A stretch of 64,000 nt of DNA from Thermoplasmata archaeon (GCA_021802055.1 JAKAAY010000003.1:26720-90719), one strand, 5' to 3'; positions 24,840-34,370 are shown, numbered from the stretch's first letter. The notes: generated by a model from the letters alone, not told the origin. Numbers and translations: made by a program.

Positions 24840-25988
24840 TCATTCACCTCCTCTGGCATTGATGTAGGTTGACCCGGAGAACCCGTCAGCAATCATGCTG
24901 TACATCTTGCGAAAGTCCTCAATTCTCACGTCCCTGCCACCAAGTCCGGCGATAAAGCCTGCCACAGGGATATCCGCCTTTCCATAGAGCGCAGCCCTGA
25001 CTTCATTTGTCATGGATCCTGCCGTGCCGAACGAAACCGACCTGTCAAGAACCCCCACGCCTTTTAGTCCTGAAACTGCCTCAATCAGTTCCCTATCAGG
25101 AAACGGACGGAAAAATCTTATCCTCAACAGTCCCACCTTCAACCCCTTTTCTCTCAGGTTCTTCACAACGTACTTGCCCGTTGATGCCAGAGTCCCCGAG
25201 GCAATGAGAGCATAGTCTGCATCAGACATCATGTACTCCTCCAAGAGCCCGGAATAGTCCCTCCCAAACGTATCAGCAAACTCCCGGGTAACCTTCTTTA
25301 TTGCCTGTCTGGAATTTTTCATGGATTCCATCATGTCCTTTTTCAGCTCCATGAAGGGGCCATCCGGGGTGGAGTAAGACCCATATCCCAGCGGATTCCC
25401 GGTATCTATCCTGAAAGGTAGATCCAGACGGGGGAGGAAACTGTCCGCCTCTTCCTGCGAAGGCAGTTCCACGGGCTCTGATGTATGGGAAAGAATAAAC
25501 GCATCCTCCATGCTCATCAGTGGAAGCATGACATCTTTTGATTCAGCGATCTTGTAGCCCATTAGGATTGTGTCAAGTGCCTCTTGGTTCGACTCGCAGT
25601 AAACCTGCATCCAGCCCGTATCCCTCTGGTTCATGCTGTCAGTTTGCTCAGACCATATATTCCAAGGTGGGCCGATGGACCGGTTTACCACGCTCATGAC
25701 CACGGGAAGCCTCTGACCGGCAGTCCAGTGGAGCATCTCGTGCATGTACAGGAGCCCGTGAGAACTGGTGGCGGTATATGACCTCACTCCTGCCAGCTCG
25801 CTTGCAAACACTGCACCCATTGCACTGTGCTCACTCTCGACTTCGACGTACCTGGCTCCAATTTCCCGGTTCGCGACCATCTCTGCCAGTTTTTCCACTA
25901 TTGTTGTCTGCGGGGTGATGGGGTATGCCGATATGAACCCCACATTGGCCAGCTTTACTCCCATTGCAACTGCTTCATTGCCAGTCAT
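24840..25988 (-). CDS. porA: 2-oxoacid:ferredoxin oxidoreductase, alpha subunit
   Basis: 382 residues. The N-terminus MTGNEAVAMGVKLANVGFIS followed by AYPITPQTTIVEKLAE is the classic PorA pyrimidine-binding domain. SEHSAMGAVFASELAGVRSY and TATSSHGLLYMHEMLHW follow near residues 52-82, and the C-terminal part has the transketolase-like VGLLRIRFFRPFPDRELIEA. With the beta subunit it forms the thiamine-binding active site. Pyruvate is the probable substrate given the adjacent pathway genes, but 2-oxoisovalerate or oxoglutarate versions share these motifs. It is directly followed by porB, with only one base between the porA stop and the porB start codon. Confidence 0.93.
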   Translation of the reverse strand: MTGNEAVAMGVKLANVGFISAYPITPQTTIVEKLAEMVANREIGARYVEVESEHSAMGAVFASELAGVRSYTATSSHGLLYMHEMLHWTAGQRLPVVMSVVNRSIGPPWNIWSEQTDSMNQRDTGWMQVYCESNQEALDTILMGYKIAESKDVMLPLMSMEDAFILSHTSEPVELPSQEEADSFLPRLDLPFRIDTGNPLGYGSYSTPDGPFMELKKDMMESMKNSRQAIKKVTREFADTFGRDYSGLLEEYMMSDADYALIASGTLASTGKYVVKNLREKGLKVGLLRIRFFRPFPDRELIEAVSGLKGVGVLDRSVSFGTAGSMTNEVRAALYGKADIPVAGFIAGLGGRDVRIEDFRKMYSMIADGFSGSTYINARGGE

Positions 25989-26019
25989 TATGGCGTTATA
26001 TTTCTGAACCCTCTGCGTA

Positions 26020-26328
26020 TTAGTTCACCCCCCTCGACTCATATACCATCTCTACACAATCTTCCGGGCACTCGTTTGCACATATGCCGCAACCCTTGCA
26101 GTAGTCCAGGTCGATGACAGGGGCTTCGAGTCTGGCAACCCTCTCGTTCGGAGACTTTATGTCTTCAGATTCAGAGACAGTAATGGCATTATCAGGGCAG
26201 AATTTCCAGCATATCATGCATCTTATGCACTTCCCATAATCGATCTCAGGTCTCAGTATGCGCCAGGAATCCGTGTGGTTTACCCTGGAACTGACATCTG
26301 CAAGGGGAACGCGCATCATTCCGCCCAC
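26020..26328 (-). CDS. porD: 2-oxoacid:ferredoxin oxidoreductase, delta subunit (2x[4Fe-4S] ferredoxin)
   Basis: 102 residues. Two cluster motifs are present: CIRCMICWKFCPD (about residues 36-48) and CKGCGICANECPED (about 78-91), the 8Fe ferredoxin arrangement that passes electrons from the TPP site to soluble ferredoxin. The start overlaps the porG end by 13 bases and porA follows after 31 bases, so all four por genes are in one transcription unit. Confidence 0.93.
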   Translation of the reverse strand: MGGMMRVPLADVSSRVNHTDSWRILRPEIDYGKCIRCMICWKFCPDNAITVSESEDIKSPNERVARLEAPVIDLDYCKGCGICANECPEDCVEMVYESRGVN

Positions 26329-26870
26329 CCAATTTTCACAAGGTCATAGGCCTGGTCTGCAGCAGACGCGTTTTCATCCTTCTTTCTGGGGGATAGTTCT
26401 CGGACCGCACTAAGTGCAGCATTTCGGCTTATGATACCAGTTACCTTAGACAAAGCGCCGATCATTGCCGTGTTGATGATTGGATTTGTCCTGTTTCCCA
26501 GCCCGTGGTCTACTGCAATGGCGGTGGCGTCCACGGTGGCCACTCTGAAACTCCTGCTGATTTTCTCAGGATCTGCAGACGTATTTACGATCAGAAATCC
26601 TTCGCTGTCCAGGCCGTTCATGACGTCCGCAGAGTTCATGACATAGGAATCAAGGACGATCACGGCATCTGGGGTGTAAACCTGTGTTTTTAAAAGTATT
26701 GGATCCGGATCGATTCTCGTGAATGCAGTGACTGGCGCACCTCTTCTCTCAGTGCCGAAGAAAGGGAACGAAACTGCATATTTTCCCTCTTTAAACGCCG
26801 CCAGGGCCAGAATTTTAGACGCGGTTACTGCCCCCTGACCACCCCGGCCATGGAACCTTATTTCGAACAT
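26316..26870 (-). CDS. porG: 2-oxoacid:ferredoxin oxidoreductase, gamma subunit
   Basis: 184 residues. It begins MFEIRFHGRGGQGAVTASKI and continues FPFFGTERRGAPVTAFTRI near residue 38, the signature of PorG/KorC subunits that help close the CoA-binding side of the complex. It is the first gene of the por operon. On the minus strand GATATAAA at about 26900-26908 lies roughly 30 bases before the start. This promoter is back-to-back with that of the thermosome gene. Confidence 0.93.
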   Translation of the reverse strand: MFEIRFHGRGGQGAVTASKILALAAFKEGKYAVSFPFFGTERRGAPVTAFTRIDPDPILLKTQVYTPDAVIVLDSYVMNSADVMNGLDSEGFLIVNTSADPEKISRSFRVATVDATAIAVDHGLGNRTNPIINTAMIGALSKVTGIISRNAALSAVRELSPRKKDENASAADQAYDLVKIGWAE

Positions 26871-26919
26871 TTGCTCACCGGGCTAAAAAGTTGCGCTGGG
26901 TTTATATCTCTTTTACCTA

Positions 26920-26956
26920 ACATTCACAGCACGGAATGTGCCCAAACCTTATATAG
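26920..26956 (+). promoter_or_regulatory. Thermosome promoter with inverted repeat
   Basis: The TATA-like box CTTATATAG (26948-26956) lies about 28 bases before ATG 26984. Immediately upstream is an inverted repeat, ACATTC (26920-26925) / GAATGT (26934-26939), with an eight-base spacer. This is a possible heat-shock regulator site positioned between the divergent por and thermosome promoters. Confidence 0.5.
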
Positions 26957-26983
26957 AAGTTTATTTTTACTTTGCCGATTGAT

Positions 26984-28615
26984 ATGATCGGTGGACAGCC
27001 AATATTCATATTAAAGGAAGGAACGAAGCGGGAGACCGGCAAGGATGCCATCCAGGGCAACATAGAGGCAGCCAAAGCCATCTCGGCTTCAGTCAGAACA
27101 ACACTGGGCCCGCGCGGAATGGACAAGATGCTCGTAGACTCCCTTGGGGACATTGTCATAACCAATGATGGTGTGACGATTCTGAAGGAGATGGACGTCG
27201 AGCACCCTGCAGCAAAGATGATGGTGGAGGTTTCCAAGACTCAGGATAGTTTTGTCGGGGACGGAACAACAACAGCAGTTGTCATTGCGGGGGGACTCCT
27301 GTCAGAGGCAGAGACGCTCATAAAGCAGAACGTTCACCCAACCGTGATATCGGAAGGATACAGGATGGCCGCAGCACAGGCCAAGAAAGTCCTGAACGAT
27401 ATTGCCAAGCCCGTCAAACTTGAGGACAAGGAACTTCTCAAGAAAATGTCAATGACTGCACTCAGCAGCAAGTCTGCATCGGGCAGCAAGGAAAAGCTGG
27501 CAGAAATTTCCTATGAAGCGGTAAAGAACGTCGTGGAGAAAGTGGACAACAGGTACCAGGTGGACTTCGACAACATCCAGATCGTCAAGAAGAAGGGCGG
27601 AGACATAGACGACACTGAACTCATATATGGTATAATCGTGGACAAGGAAAAGGTTCACCCCGGTATGCCGGACTATGTGAAGAAGGCCAAAATAGCACTC
27701 CTCAACGCAGCTCTTGAGATCAAGAAGCCCGAATTCGACACCAACATACGGATAGACGACCCGTCCATGATCCAGAAGTTCCTTTCACAGGAAGAGGGGA
27801 TACTGAAGGAAATGGTTCAGAAGGTCAAGAAGTCTGGCGCCAACGTGCTCATCACGCAGAAAGGCATTGATGATCTTGCCCAGCACTACCTTGCAAAGGA
27901 AGGCATATACTCCGTCAGGAGAGTCAAGAAGAGCGACATTGAGAAACTGGCGAAGGCCACCGGAGCATCCATCGCTTCATCCCTTGAGGAGCTCACATCG
28001 TCTGACTTGGGAGAGGCAGAACTCGTGGAGCAGAGAAAGATCGACGATGACTACATGACATTCGTCACCGGGTGCAAGAATCCCAAGGCTCTAAGCATTT
28101 TCGTCAGGGGCGGAACGGAGCATGTTGTTGACGAGATCGAGAGGTCAATCATAGACTCCATACACGTAGTCGTGGCCGCCGTAGAGGACGGGAAATATAC
28201 CAGTGGAGGGGGCTCATCAGCATCTGAGATCGCCACAAAACTCCAGGAGTATGCAAGAAAGGTTGGGGGAAGACAGCAGCTCGCCATCGAGAAGTTCGCA
28301 AATGCGCTCGAGGAGATCCCCAGGGCACTGTCCGAGAATGCAGGACTTGATCCCATCGACATACTCATAAAGATAAGAAGCAAGCATGCCGAGGGACACA
28401 AGTATCATGGGATAAATGTCTACAATGGCGAAGTCGAGGACATGATCAAAGCAGGAGTCATAGAGCCTATCAGGGTAGGCGAACAGGCAATCGAGTCTGC
28501 AACTGAAGCCTCCGTAATGATCCTGAGGATCGACGACGTAATTGCAACAAAAGCCTCCAAGACTCCCAGCCCGCCTGGCGGCGGAGCTGGTGACATGGGC
28601 GGATCTGAGGATTAA
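26984..28615 (+). CDS. Thermosome subunit (group II chaperonin)
   Basis: 543 residues from ATG 26984. Family blocks are [55 protein letters not shown] (ATP site) and the late [20 protein letters not shown]. It ends in a Gly-rich tail, [15 protein letters not shown], typical of thermosome subunits. Eight or nine subunits per ring fold proteins in the cytoplasm with ATP. The N-terminus is very like Thermoplasma thermosome alpha. The upstream TTG at 26972 would be only 16 bases from the TATA box, so ATG 26984 is chosen as a leaderless start. A second thermosome gene is expected elsewhere. Confidence 0.97.
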   Translation: MIGGQPIFILKEGTKRETGKDAIQGNIEAAKAISASVRTTLGPRGMDKMLVDSLGDIVITNDGVTILKEMDVEHPAAKMMVEVSKTQDSFVGDGTTTAVVIAGGLLSEAETLIKQNVHPTVISEGYRMAAAQAKKVLNDIAKPVKLEDKELLKKMSMTALSSKSASGSKEKLAEISYEAVKNVVEKVDNRYQVDFDNIQIVKKKGGDIDDTELIYGIIVDKEKVHPGMPDYVKKAKIALLNAALEIKKPEFDTNIRIDDPSMIQKFLSQEEGILKEMVQKVKKSGANVLITQKGIDDLAQHYLAKEGIYSVRRVKKSDIEKLAKATGASIASSLEELTSSDLGEAELVEQRKIDDDYMTFVTGCKNPKALSIFVRGGTEHVVDEIERSIIDSIHVVVAAVEDGKYTSGGGSSASEIATKLQEYARKVGGRQQLAIEKFANALEEIPRALSENAGLDPIDILIKIRSKHAEGHKYHGINVYNGEVEDMIKAGVIEPIRVGEQAIESATEASVMILRIDDVIATKASKTPSPPGGGAGDMGGSED

Positions 28616-28626
28616 ACATCCTCGGA

Positions 28627-28648
28627 TTTTTTCTAGTTTTTTCTCTTA
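28627..28648 (+). terminator. T-run terminator after thermosome gene
   Basis: Two T6 runs (28627-28632 and 28637-28642), followed by CTCTT, lie 11 bases after the stop codon. This is the form of intrinsic archaeal terminators. Confidence 0.6.
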
Positions 28649-28769
28649 ATCCGCAATTGTATCAATTTCTATTGCTGCACCGTATCACCGATGTGCTTAT
28701 CTCAGGGCGGAACGTAGTTTACGGTATGCAAGTCAATAACGGTTAAATAGCGATTACTTTTGTCGTGCT

Positions 28770-29717
28770 GTGGAACAGGCAGCCCAGAACAAGTACTCAA
28801 AAGTTTACAGAAAACAGCACTACGGAATGGTGGGAAAGCATTCCGCGGTTAAGGTCTGTCACTGGACAAAAAGTGAAATGACCGGCGGCGAGGGATGCTA
28901 CAAGAGTACGTTCTACGGCATTGAGTCGCACAGATGTATACAGATGACTCCCGCTGTCAATGCCTGCACCGAAAACTGCTCATTCTGCTGGCGCTTTCAG
29001 GGATTTGACGGTATGAGGATCTCCGACGAGGACGATCCTGAATTCATCCTTGAGGAGAGCATCCGGCAGCACAAAAAACTCCTTTCTGGATTCAAGGGAA
29101 ACCCCAAGGTATCCAGGGAAAAGTGGGAGGAATCCCAGAACCCGAAACATATTGCCATCTCCCTCACAGGTGAGCCAACCCTTTACACAAGGCTCGGTGA
29201 ATTTATTGACCTTGCGACCAGAAGAGGTTTCTCAACATTCCTTGTTACCAATGGAACATTACCCATGGTTCTTGAAAGACTCAACCCCCTCCCCACTCAG
29301 CTGTATGTGACTGTGGCAGGTCCCACCAAGGCGATATTCAATCACGTGCTGAACCCTGCACTGGGAAATGCATGGGAAAACTTCAACCGGACTCTGGAGC
29401 TGCTGCCGAGTCTGGATACCCGCATTGTACTCAGGCATACACTGGTTAAGGACGTCAATATGCCATTCATTGAAGAATACGAATATCTGGACAGGAAGGC
29501 TGATGCTGATTATATAGAGTGCAAGGGTTATGTGCATGTGGGGCAATCCATTGACAGGCTCAGCCGCGAAAATATGCCTTCATATCAGGAGATCATGGAG
29601 TTCTCCAGTGCGCTTTCCTCAAGAATGGGATATGAGCTCGTAGCTGACAGGAAAGAGAGCAAAGTTGCCCTCCTGGCAAAGGACCCTTCATTGCGTCTTA
29701 TTAATTTTCAGTCCTGA
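28770..29717 (+). CDS. taw1: 4-demethylwyosine synthase (Taw1/TYW1, radical SAM)
   Basis: 315 residues. The radical-SAM cluster motif is CTENCSFCWRFQGFDG (Cys-x3-Cys-x2-Cys, near residue 69). Upstream Cys residues in VCHWTK, GGEGCYKS and SHRCIQM fit the second [4Fe-4S] cluster of TYW1 enzymes. ISLTGEPTLYTRLGEFI and LVTNGTLPMVLERL follow as in the family. It condenses pyruvate with N1-methylguanosine-37 of tRNA-Phe to build the tricyclic wyosine base. No flavodoxin domain is present, as expected for archaea. GTG is the start; TTAAATAG about 22 bases upstream makes a leaderless transcript likely. The tRNA-Phe gene of this window, with G37, lies 2.6 kb away. Confidence 0.93.
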   Translation: MEQAAQNKYSKVYRKQHYGMVGKHSAVKVCHWTKSEMTGGEGCYKSTFYGIESHRCIQMTPAVNACTENCSFCWRFQGFDGMRISDEDDPEFILEESIRQHKKLLSGFKGNPKVSREKWEESQNPKHIAISLTGEPTLYTRLGEFIDLATRRGFSTFLVTNGTLPMVLERLNPLPTQLYVTVAGPTKAIFNHVLNPALGNAWENFNRTLELLPSLDTRIVLRHTLVKDVNMPFIEEYEYLDRKADADYIECKGYVHVGQSIDRLSRENMPSYQEIMEFSSALSSRMGYELVADRKESKVALLAKDPSLRLINFQS

Positions 29718-29852
29718 GCAGCGAATATTATTCGATCAACGCAGTACTCCTGAAACCCTTTGATCGCTCATTGTGCGTATGAGTCACATCGGTAAACACA
29801 TTCTTCATGAAGGCTATTAATTATACTCCCAGTGGATACCTGGACGGTTATA

Positions 29853-31046
29853 ATGCTGGATTATACATTTTCACAGGATCAGGAAATACTCAGAGCCTCG
29901 GTAAGGGAATTTGCGCAGAGGGAGATTGCCCCAAAAATCAGACAGATGATAAAGGAACGAAGGATTCCCGAATCTGTCTTTCAGGGCCTTGCAAGGATGA
30001 AACTGCTTGGCATGACCATCCCGGAAAAATATGGAGGCAGTGGGGCGGATGCTGTTATGACTGGCATAGTGGCAGAAGAGATCGCCCGTGCAGATCCAAC
30101 CGCGTCCATCCCGGTACTTTTCCTCGTGGACAACGCGTGGTCGTACCTGGTTAGCAAGTACGGGACCGAGGAGTTAAAGGAGTCTGTTCTTCCCGCGGTG
30201 GCAAGCGGAAAATCCTTAATGGGCATAGCTTCAACTGAGCCTAATTTTGGATCCGACATAGGGTCCATGACATCCTATGCCGAGGAAAGCGGAAAAAACC
30301 TCATTGCAACTGGAGAGAAAGCCTTCATAAGCCTTGTGCGTGACATAAAGGAAAGGTCCGGGGGCTTTGTAACGGTGCTCAAGACCGCAAGGGACAAAGG
30401 AACGAGAGGGGTAACGCTGGCCTACCTTCCCTATGACGAGAAGAAATTTGAGGTCACATATACCGAGGAGATGGGGAGGGAAGGCTCGTCATGGGGTTCG
30501 TTCAGGTTTAGTGGCATAGAAATACCCAAATCAAACATTCTGGGAAAGCTCAACGGAGGGTTCCACATAATCCACGAAGGGTTTGAGTTTGCTCGCGGCC
30601 TCATATCGGTCATCAGCGCCGGGGCCGCTATAAAGGCCCTGGAAAATGGAATTGAATATATGAAGAGCAGGAAAGCCTTTGGTATGCCCATAGGTAAATA
30701 CCAGGGATTGCAGTTCAACCTTGCAGATCACGTAGCCAGGATGGAGGCAGCCAGGACAATGGGGTACAAGGCACTGTGGACGTATGACCAGGAGCAGAAA
30801 AATGGTACGTTCTCCAGATTTGAAGTAAGCAGGGAGATCGCCATAGCCAAACTGATATCCACCACATGGGCATTCGACGCAATAAATGATGCACTGCAGT
30901 GGCAGGGAGCCTACGGTTATTCCAAGGATTGCCCCGAAGAATGGGCCCTCAGGGGAATAAGATCGTTCCAGCTTGCAGAAGGTTCAAGGGAGATAATGAA
31001 ACTCATAATTGCGAGAGAAAGCCTTGGCAAGGAGTTCATAAGGTGA
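29853..31046 (+). CDS. Acyl-CoA dehydrogenase
   Basis: 397 residues from ATG 29853. Family features are LDYTFSQDQEILRASVREFA, GMTIPEKYGGSGADAVM, ASTEPNFGSDIGSM, GFEFARGLISVIS and a C-terminal QWQGAYGYSKDCPEEWALRG. In the last, QWQGAYGY stands for the usual Q..GG.GY. It is an FAD flavoprotein that oxidises an acyl-CoA to the enoyl-CoA and passes electrons to ETF. The acyl chain is unknown; branched-chain amino-acid or fatty-acid degradation is likely. The frame extends to 29832, but the ATG at 29853 starts exactly at the family N-terminus. It overlaps the convergent folP gene by 11 bases. Confidence 0.92.
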   Translation: MLDYTFSQDQEILRASVREFAQREIAPKIRQMIKERRIPESVFQGLARMKLLGMTIPEKYGGSGADAVMTGIVAEEIARADPTASIPVLFLVDNAWSYLVSKYGTEELKESVLPAVASGKSLMGIASTEPNFGSDIGSMTSYAEESGKNLIATGEKAFISLVRDIKERSGGFVTVLKTARDKGTRGVTLAYLPYDEKKFEVTYTEEMGREGSSWGSFRFSGIEIPKSNILGKLNGGFHIIHEGFEFARGLISVISAGAAIKALENGIEYMKSRKAFGMPIGKYQGLQFNLADHVARMEAARTMGYKALWTYDQEQKNGTFSRFEVSREIAIAKLISTTWAFDAINDALQWQGAYGYSKDCPEEWALRGIRSFQLAEGSREIMKLIIARESLGKEFIR

Positions 31047-32124
31047 ATTGACCTCCGCCAAGCAGACCTAGATAGACTTTCATTGCGTCCCGGTTTTCCT
31101 GGACATCGTGAAGCCTCAGGATACCTGTATTTTTCAACATGAGGTACATGGAAGATGCCAGAGTCCCGGAAAGCCTGCTCTCCACACTTCGACCAGTCAG
31201 TGTTCCAATAAAACTCTTCCTGGAAGCTCCAACCAGCGTTTCAAAGCCCAGGGAGAAAGCGTGAAAATTGGAGATGATTTCAATATTCTGATATGAAGTC
31301 TTTCCGAACCCAATGCCGGGGTCAACGATTATATCTAAAGGCTTCACACCAGCTTCCATTAGACTATGTGCCCTGCTTGCAAGAAAATGGTTGATCTCAA
31401 AATAGATGTCATCATAGTGTGTGTCAGACTGCATTGTGGCTGGCTCTCCTTTCATGTGCATGACTACAGACTTCAGCGAATGATCGGCAGCTATTCCGAT
31501 CATTTGGGGATTCCGGAAACCAGATACGTCGTTCAGGTAAGCAATCCGGTAGCGCAAGGCATAGTTAGCCGTCTCCGGGTTTCTTGTATCCACAGAAACG
31601 GGTATGGAGGAGGTTTCCGAGATATACTGAATAACCGGCCGGATCCTGCCTATTTCCTCATCCGGGGTTATTCTACCACTTCCAGGTCTTGTACTCTCCC
31701 CCCCGATATCGATTATGTCAGGTTTCTGATCTAGGATCGCATCAATTGCGGAGAAAGAACTTCCTTCAATCCTGGACCCGGGATAGAAAGAATCTGGTGT
31801 AACGTTGACAATGCCCATTATCTGCGGCAATTTTGGTTGGGAATGGAGTTTCCCGAAAATAGATGATGAGAACGACTTTCCAAGTGAGCCGCATGAATCA
31901 AGCTCTGATAGATAAGTCCCCAGTTCTTTCTCGTTCATGACTACCCTGTATCTTTTCCACAGGCTACCTCTCACTTCCAGGATCTCGGGTTCTTGCATCC
32001 CAAAGGATTGAGGTCTGCGGGAGTATACCAGGAACTCCGATTCTCCAGTAGTGTTCATTATCTTCGGCTGTGGAGAGGGAAATACCAGGGTATCAACTTC
32101 AGTCAATCCAGACGACATTTTCAA
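31036..32124 (-). CDS. folP: Dihydropteroate synthase (archaeal, extended N-terminus)
   Basis: 362 residues, about 90 longer than bacterial DHPS because of an N-terminal extension of about 100 residues that is common in archaeal versions. The core has PQIMGIVNVTPDSFYPGSR, IIDIGGESTRPGS, VSVDTRNPETA, YLNDVSGF, VVMHMKGEP, IIVDPGIGFGKT and VGASRKSFIG, covering the pterin and phosphate binding sites. It makes the pterin-arylamine bond in folate or methanopterin-type cofactor synthesis. The arylamine in archaea may not be p-aminobenzoate. TTG 32124 opens the frame, and ATG 32118 two codons later is equally possible. Confidence 0.9.
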   Translation of the reverse strand: MKMSSGLTEVDTLVFPSPQPKIMNTTGESEFLVYSRRPQSFGMQEPEILEVRGSLWKRYRVVMNEKELGTYLSELDSCGSLGKSFSSSIFGKLHSQPKLPQIMGIVNVTPDSFYPGSRIEGSSFSAIDAILDQKPDIIDIGGESTRPGSGRITPDEEIGRIRPVIQYISETSSIPVSVDTRNPETANYALRYRIAYLNDVSGFRNPQMIGIAADHSLKSVVMHMKGEPATMQSDTHYDDIYFEINHFLASRAHSLMEAGVKPLDIIVDPGIGFGKTSYQNIEIISNFHAFSLGFETLVGASRKSFIGTLTGRSVESRLSGTLASSMYLMLKNTGILRLHDVQENRDAMKVYLGLLGGGQFTL

Positions 32125-32337
32125 AGGCAGAATGACTTGGATCCTAACGTGTTTTGCGATTATCGACGTGCCAATTAATGATGGTAGCTTGACTTATAGG
32201 CAGTTAAGGGACCTGAGGAGACGAAGCTATCCGTAACGAACTCATGAAACGCAACTCTCTCAACGATTCACCCTTATGGACTGGTGAAACTCTGCGGTAT
32301 TGGAAGAAGCGGTAAAAACATTAAATTTTGAAGGGTA

Positions 32338-32410
32338 TGCCGTGAGCCGGAATTGAACCAGCGACCCCCAGATCTTCAGTCTGGTGCTCTCCCTACTGAG
32401 CTATCACGGC
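32338..32410 (-). tRNA. tRNA-Phe (GAA)
   Basis: 73 bases fold as a full cloverleaf. The acceptor stem is GCCGTGA/TCACGGC with discriminator A, the D stem GCTC/GAGC and the anticodon stem CCAGA/TCTGG around CTGAAGA. The T stem is GCTGG/CCGGC with one G-T pair around TTCAATT. The anticodon is GAA and the base after it is G37, the substrate for wyosine formation by Taw1. CCA is not encoded. AT-rich AAATTATTAAG about 25-35 bases upstream on the minus strand is a likely promoter. Confidence 0.97.
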
Positions 32411-32701
32411 TGGCCAGGCGTTATCGCTTCGCTCTCTTAATAATTTAGCGCTGTCGTCTCTAGACTATGGATCACTCAGCTTGCCCGTCATTCATCATTA
32501 CTCAGTCATCTAAGTGTTTTTCATCACAGTGACCCGTAGCAATTTAGGCTGAATGTAAAACGTGGAAATTAAACTATTCACAACTTCATTTGAAAACTCC
32601 AAGGCGCTGGTCAGGAGCGATTGCCAAACAGAGAGGATCTTGTGTAGGTAAACGAAGAAAAACAATATGATATACCTTTGACTATTCCCCACACGTGAAA
32701 T
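32411..32701. other. Gene-poor gap between two tRNA genes
   Basis: This 291-base stretch is between divergently oriented tRNA-Phe and tRNA-Pro. It holds their two TATA-like boxes (about 32437-32449 minus; 32664-32673 plus). A hydrophobic 60-codon frame on the minus strand (32510-32692) has no promoter, Shine-Dalgarno or recognisable family and is not called as a gene. Confidence 0.5.
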
Positions 32702-32774
32702 GGGGCTGTGGGGTAGCTTGGTATCCTACGGGCTTTGGGAGCCTGAGACCCCGGTCCAAATCCGGGCAGCCCCA
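32702..32774 (+). tRNA. tRNA-Pro (TGG)
   Basis: 73 bases fold as a cloverleaf. The acceptor stem is GGGGCTG/CAGCCCC with discriminator A. The anticodon stem is CGGGC/GCCTG with one G-T pair around TTTGGGA, and the T stem is CCCGG/CCGGG around TCCAAAT. The anticodon is TGG. CCA is not encoded. TATGATATAC about 30 bases upstream is a likely TATA box. Confidence 0.97.
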
Positions 32775-32847
32775 TGTAATTATGTCTGGACTCTTTCCGG
32801 TCACTGGATAGAGGTTAAAATAATAACCAAGAAGCAATGATCTTAAT

Positions 32848-33438
32848 GTGCCTTTAATCCCGCTATTTGTTCTTGCGCAGTCCGCCTCTAACCAGGGATC
32901 TCAGGGAGGGCCTTTTACGATCTTTCTATTAATTTTCCTCGCTTATTTCGTAGTCCGGAGGATTAGCAGAGGTTTAAGCGGAAGGCGATTCTCATACCGC
33001 AGGATTATTTACAGCCCTGTGCTTCTCATATTACTGTCCGTACTGTTTCTATTCTATCCCCAGTTCTATCTGGTTGACGTTTATGTTCTGCTTGGTTTCA
33101 TGGCAGTAGGAATCCTCGTATCCTCCCGACTCAGACATCTGTCTTCTGTGTTCACAATGAACGGGAATGTGATGTACAGGAGTTCTCCGGTGTTCGTTGG
33201 AATTTGGGCATTTTCTTACATAGGCAGGTTGTCCATAGAGTTCATATTCGGGATTTCCTCATTTCTCATAGACGCTATATTCCTTGCTTTGCTTTCACTT
33301 TCCGCAGGAATGTATCTAGGTGAAGGCGTGAACATTCTGAACAAATACGCAGAGTTCAAGAAGGGAAATGGTGGAACAGGCACTGATTCTGTAGTTACCC
33401 CTGCCACAATGGAGATAAGCCAGGATGATTTCAGATAG
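32848..33438 (+). CDS. Predicted integral membrane protein of unknown function
   Basis: 196 residues with about five membrane segments. An N-terminal segment ending LAQSASNQG could be a signal anchor, followed by a helix, the basic loop RRISRGLSGRRFSYRR, and three or four more helices. The C-terminal tail (about residues 165-196) is hydrophilic and probably cytoplasmic. No family was recognised with confidence; the layout is loosely like CcdC/DUF1453-type membrane proteins. It overlaps the GNAT gene downstream by 14 bases, so the two are probably co-expressed. Confidence 0.7.
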   Translation: MPLIPLFVLAQSASNQGSQGGPFTIFLLIFLAYFVVRRISRGLSGRRFSYRRIIYSPVLLILLSVLFLFYPQFYLVDVYVLLGFMAVGILVSSRLRHLSSVFTMNGNVMYRSSPVFVGIWAFSYIGRLSIEFIFGISSFLIDAIFLALLSLSAGMYLGEGVNILNKYAEFKKGNGGTGTDSVVTPATMEISQDDFR

Positions 33439-34234
33439 GATGTCCTTCCTGAAGGCCAGAATTGATGACCGGGAGGAAATACTTTCATTCTGTCAAGACA
33501 CATGGCAGTCCGGAATATACAGTCAACTACCGCATGAGCCAGATGAAATTACAAGGGAGACCATGCATGAATACATAGATTCGGCAATAGACCAGTGGAT
33601 AAACCAGGGGACTCTTTACAAGACCGTTGTCAACGAGGAAATTGCCGGCATTTTGAATGTTGAGGTCTTGGATGACGATACTGTGTGGATGGGTGGACTC
33701 AGGGTTAAAGAATCGTTCAGGAGACTGGGTATTGCTTCGGCTACGACCCTCTCTGCAGTGAACCTTTACAGATCACACAAGCGATTCCGCATATCCATAT
33801 TCAGCTGGAATGAACCATCGCTGGGTCTTGCCAGAAAGATGAGATTCAAGGAGATCGCTGAGATCTGCTTTCTTAAACCGGAATATGCCAAAGAGACATA
33901 CGATTCAAACATTCTTTGCACCGTAAACACTCCCAGTGCATTTTTCATTGATTGGAAATATTTTGTTCCGTCAAAGCACACACTTTCAAGGCTTAAGGAA
34001 GAAGGACGGATCCTGGAGAATGATGCCGGCGCAGCATACCTGGATATCAACGCATCTCCTGCAGGCCTTTCATATGCGTCGGTTCTAAAGGCTAATAATT
34101 TTGCCGGAATAGTTGAGAAGATATGCAAAAGGGTCAGGAACGGCCGAGTTCTCTTCATGCAGGAATGCAGGCGGAATTGGACTCCAGCACAGTTCCCAAA
34201 TGTGAAGCTTGTGGTAATGGAACTGGTGCCCTAG
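33425..34234 (+). CDS. GNAT-family N-acetyltransferase
   Basis: 269 residues. The acetyl-CoA binding motif A is VWMGGLRVKESFRRLGIASA (near residue 80; usual V.P..RG.G.G), and the following helix and SWNEPSLGLARKMRFKEI match motif B of GNAT enzymes (N.... A..LY.K.GF). The C-terminal 110 residues look like a second, degenerate GNAT-like half, ending VLFMQECRRNWTPAQFPNV. The acceptor is unknown (protein N-terminus, amine or antibiotic are possible). It overlaps the preceding membrane protein gene. Confidence 0.8.
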   Translation: MISDRMSFLKARIDDREEILSFCQDTWQSGIYSQLPHEPDEITRETMHEYIDSAIDQWINQGTLYKTVVNEEIAGILNVEVLDDDTVWMGGLRVKESFRRLGIASATTLSAVNLYRSHKRFRISIFSWNEPSLGLARKMRFKEIAEICFLKPEYAKETYDSNILCTVNTPSAFFIDWKYFVPSKHTLSRLKEEGRILENDAGAAYLDINASPAGLSYASVLKANNFAGIVEKICKRVRNGRVLFMQECRRNWTPAQFPNVKLVVMELVP

Positions 34235-34370
34235 GAGACATATTGCTTTTCACAAACTGTTTAACCCTTAAAATCACCTGTAACAAGGGAATATCAAAGT
34301 TTGTGAACCATAACTGCATGTATACAGTTCATTTAGAAGGGAGTATTGCATCTCCCTCGGCGACTAATGT

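Noticed and set aside
32510..32692. 60-residue hydrophobic minus-strand frame between the tRNA genes
   Set aside because: It has no promoter at the right distance, no Shine-Dalgarno and contains the tRNA-Pro TATA region on the opposite strand.
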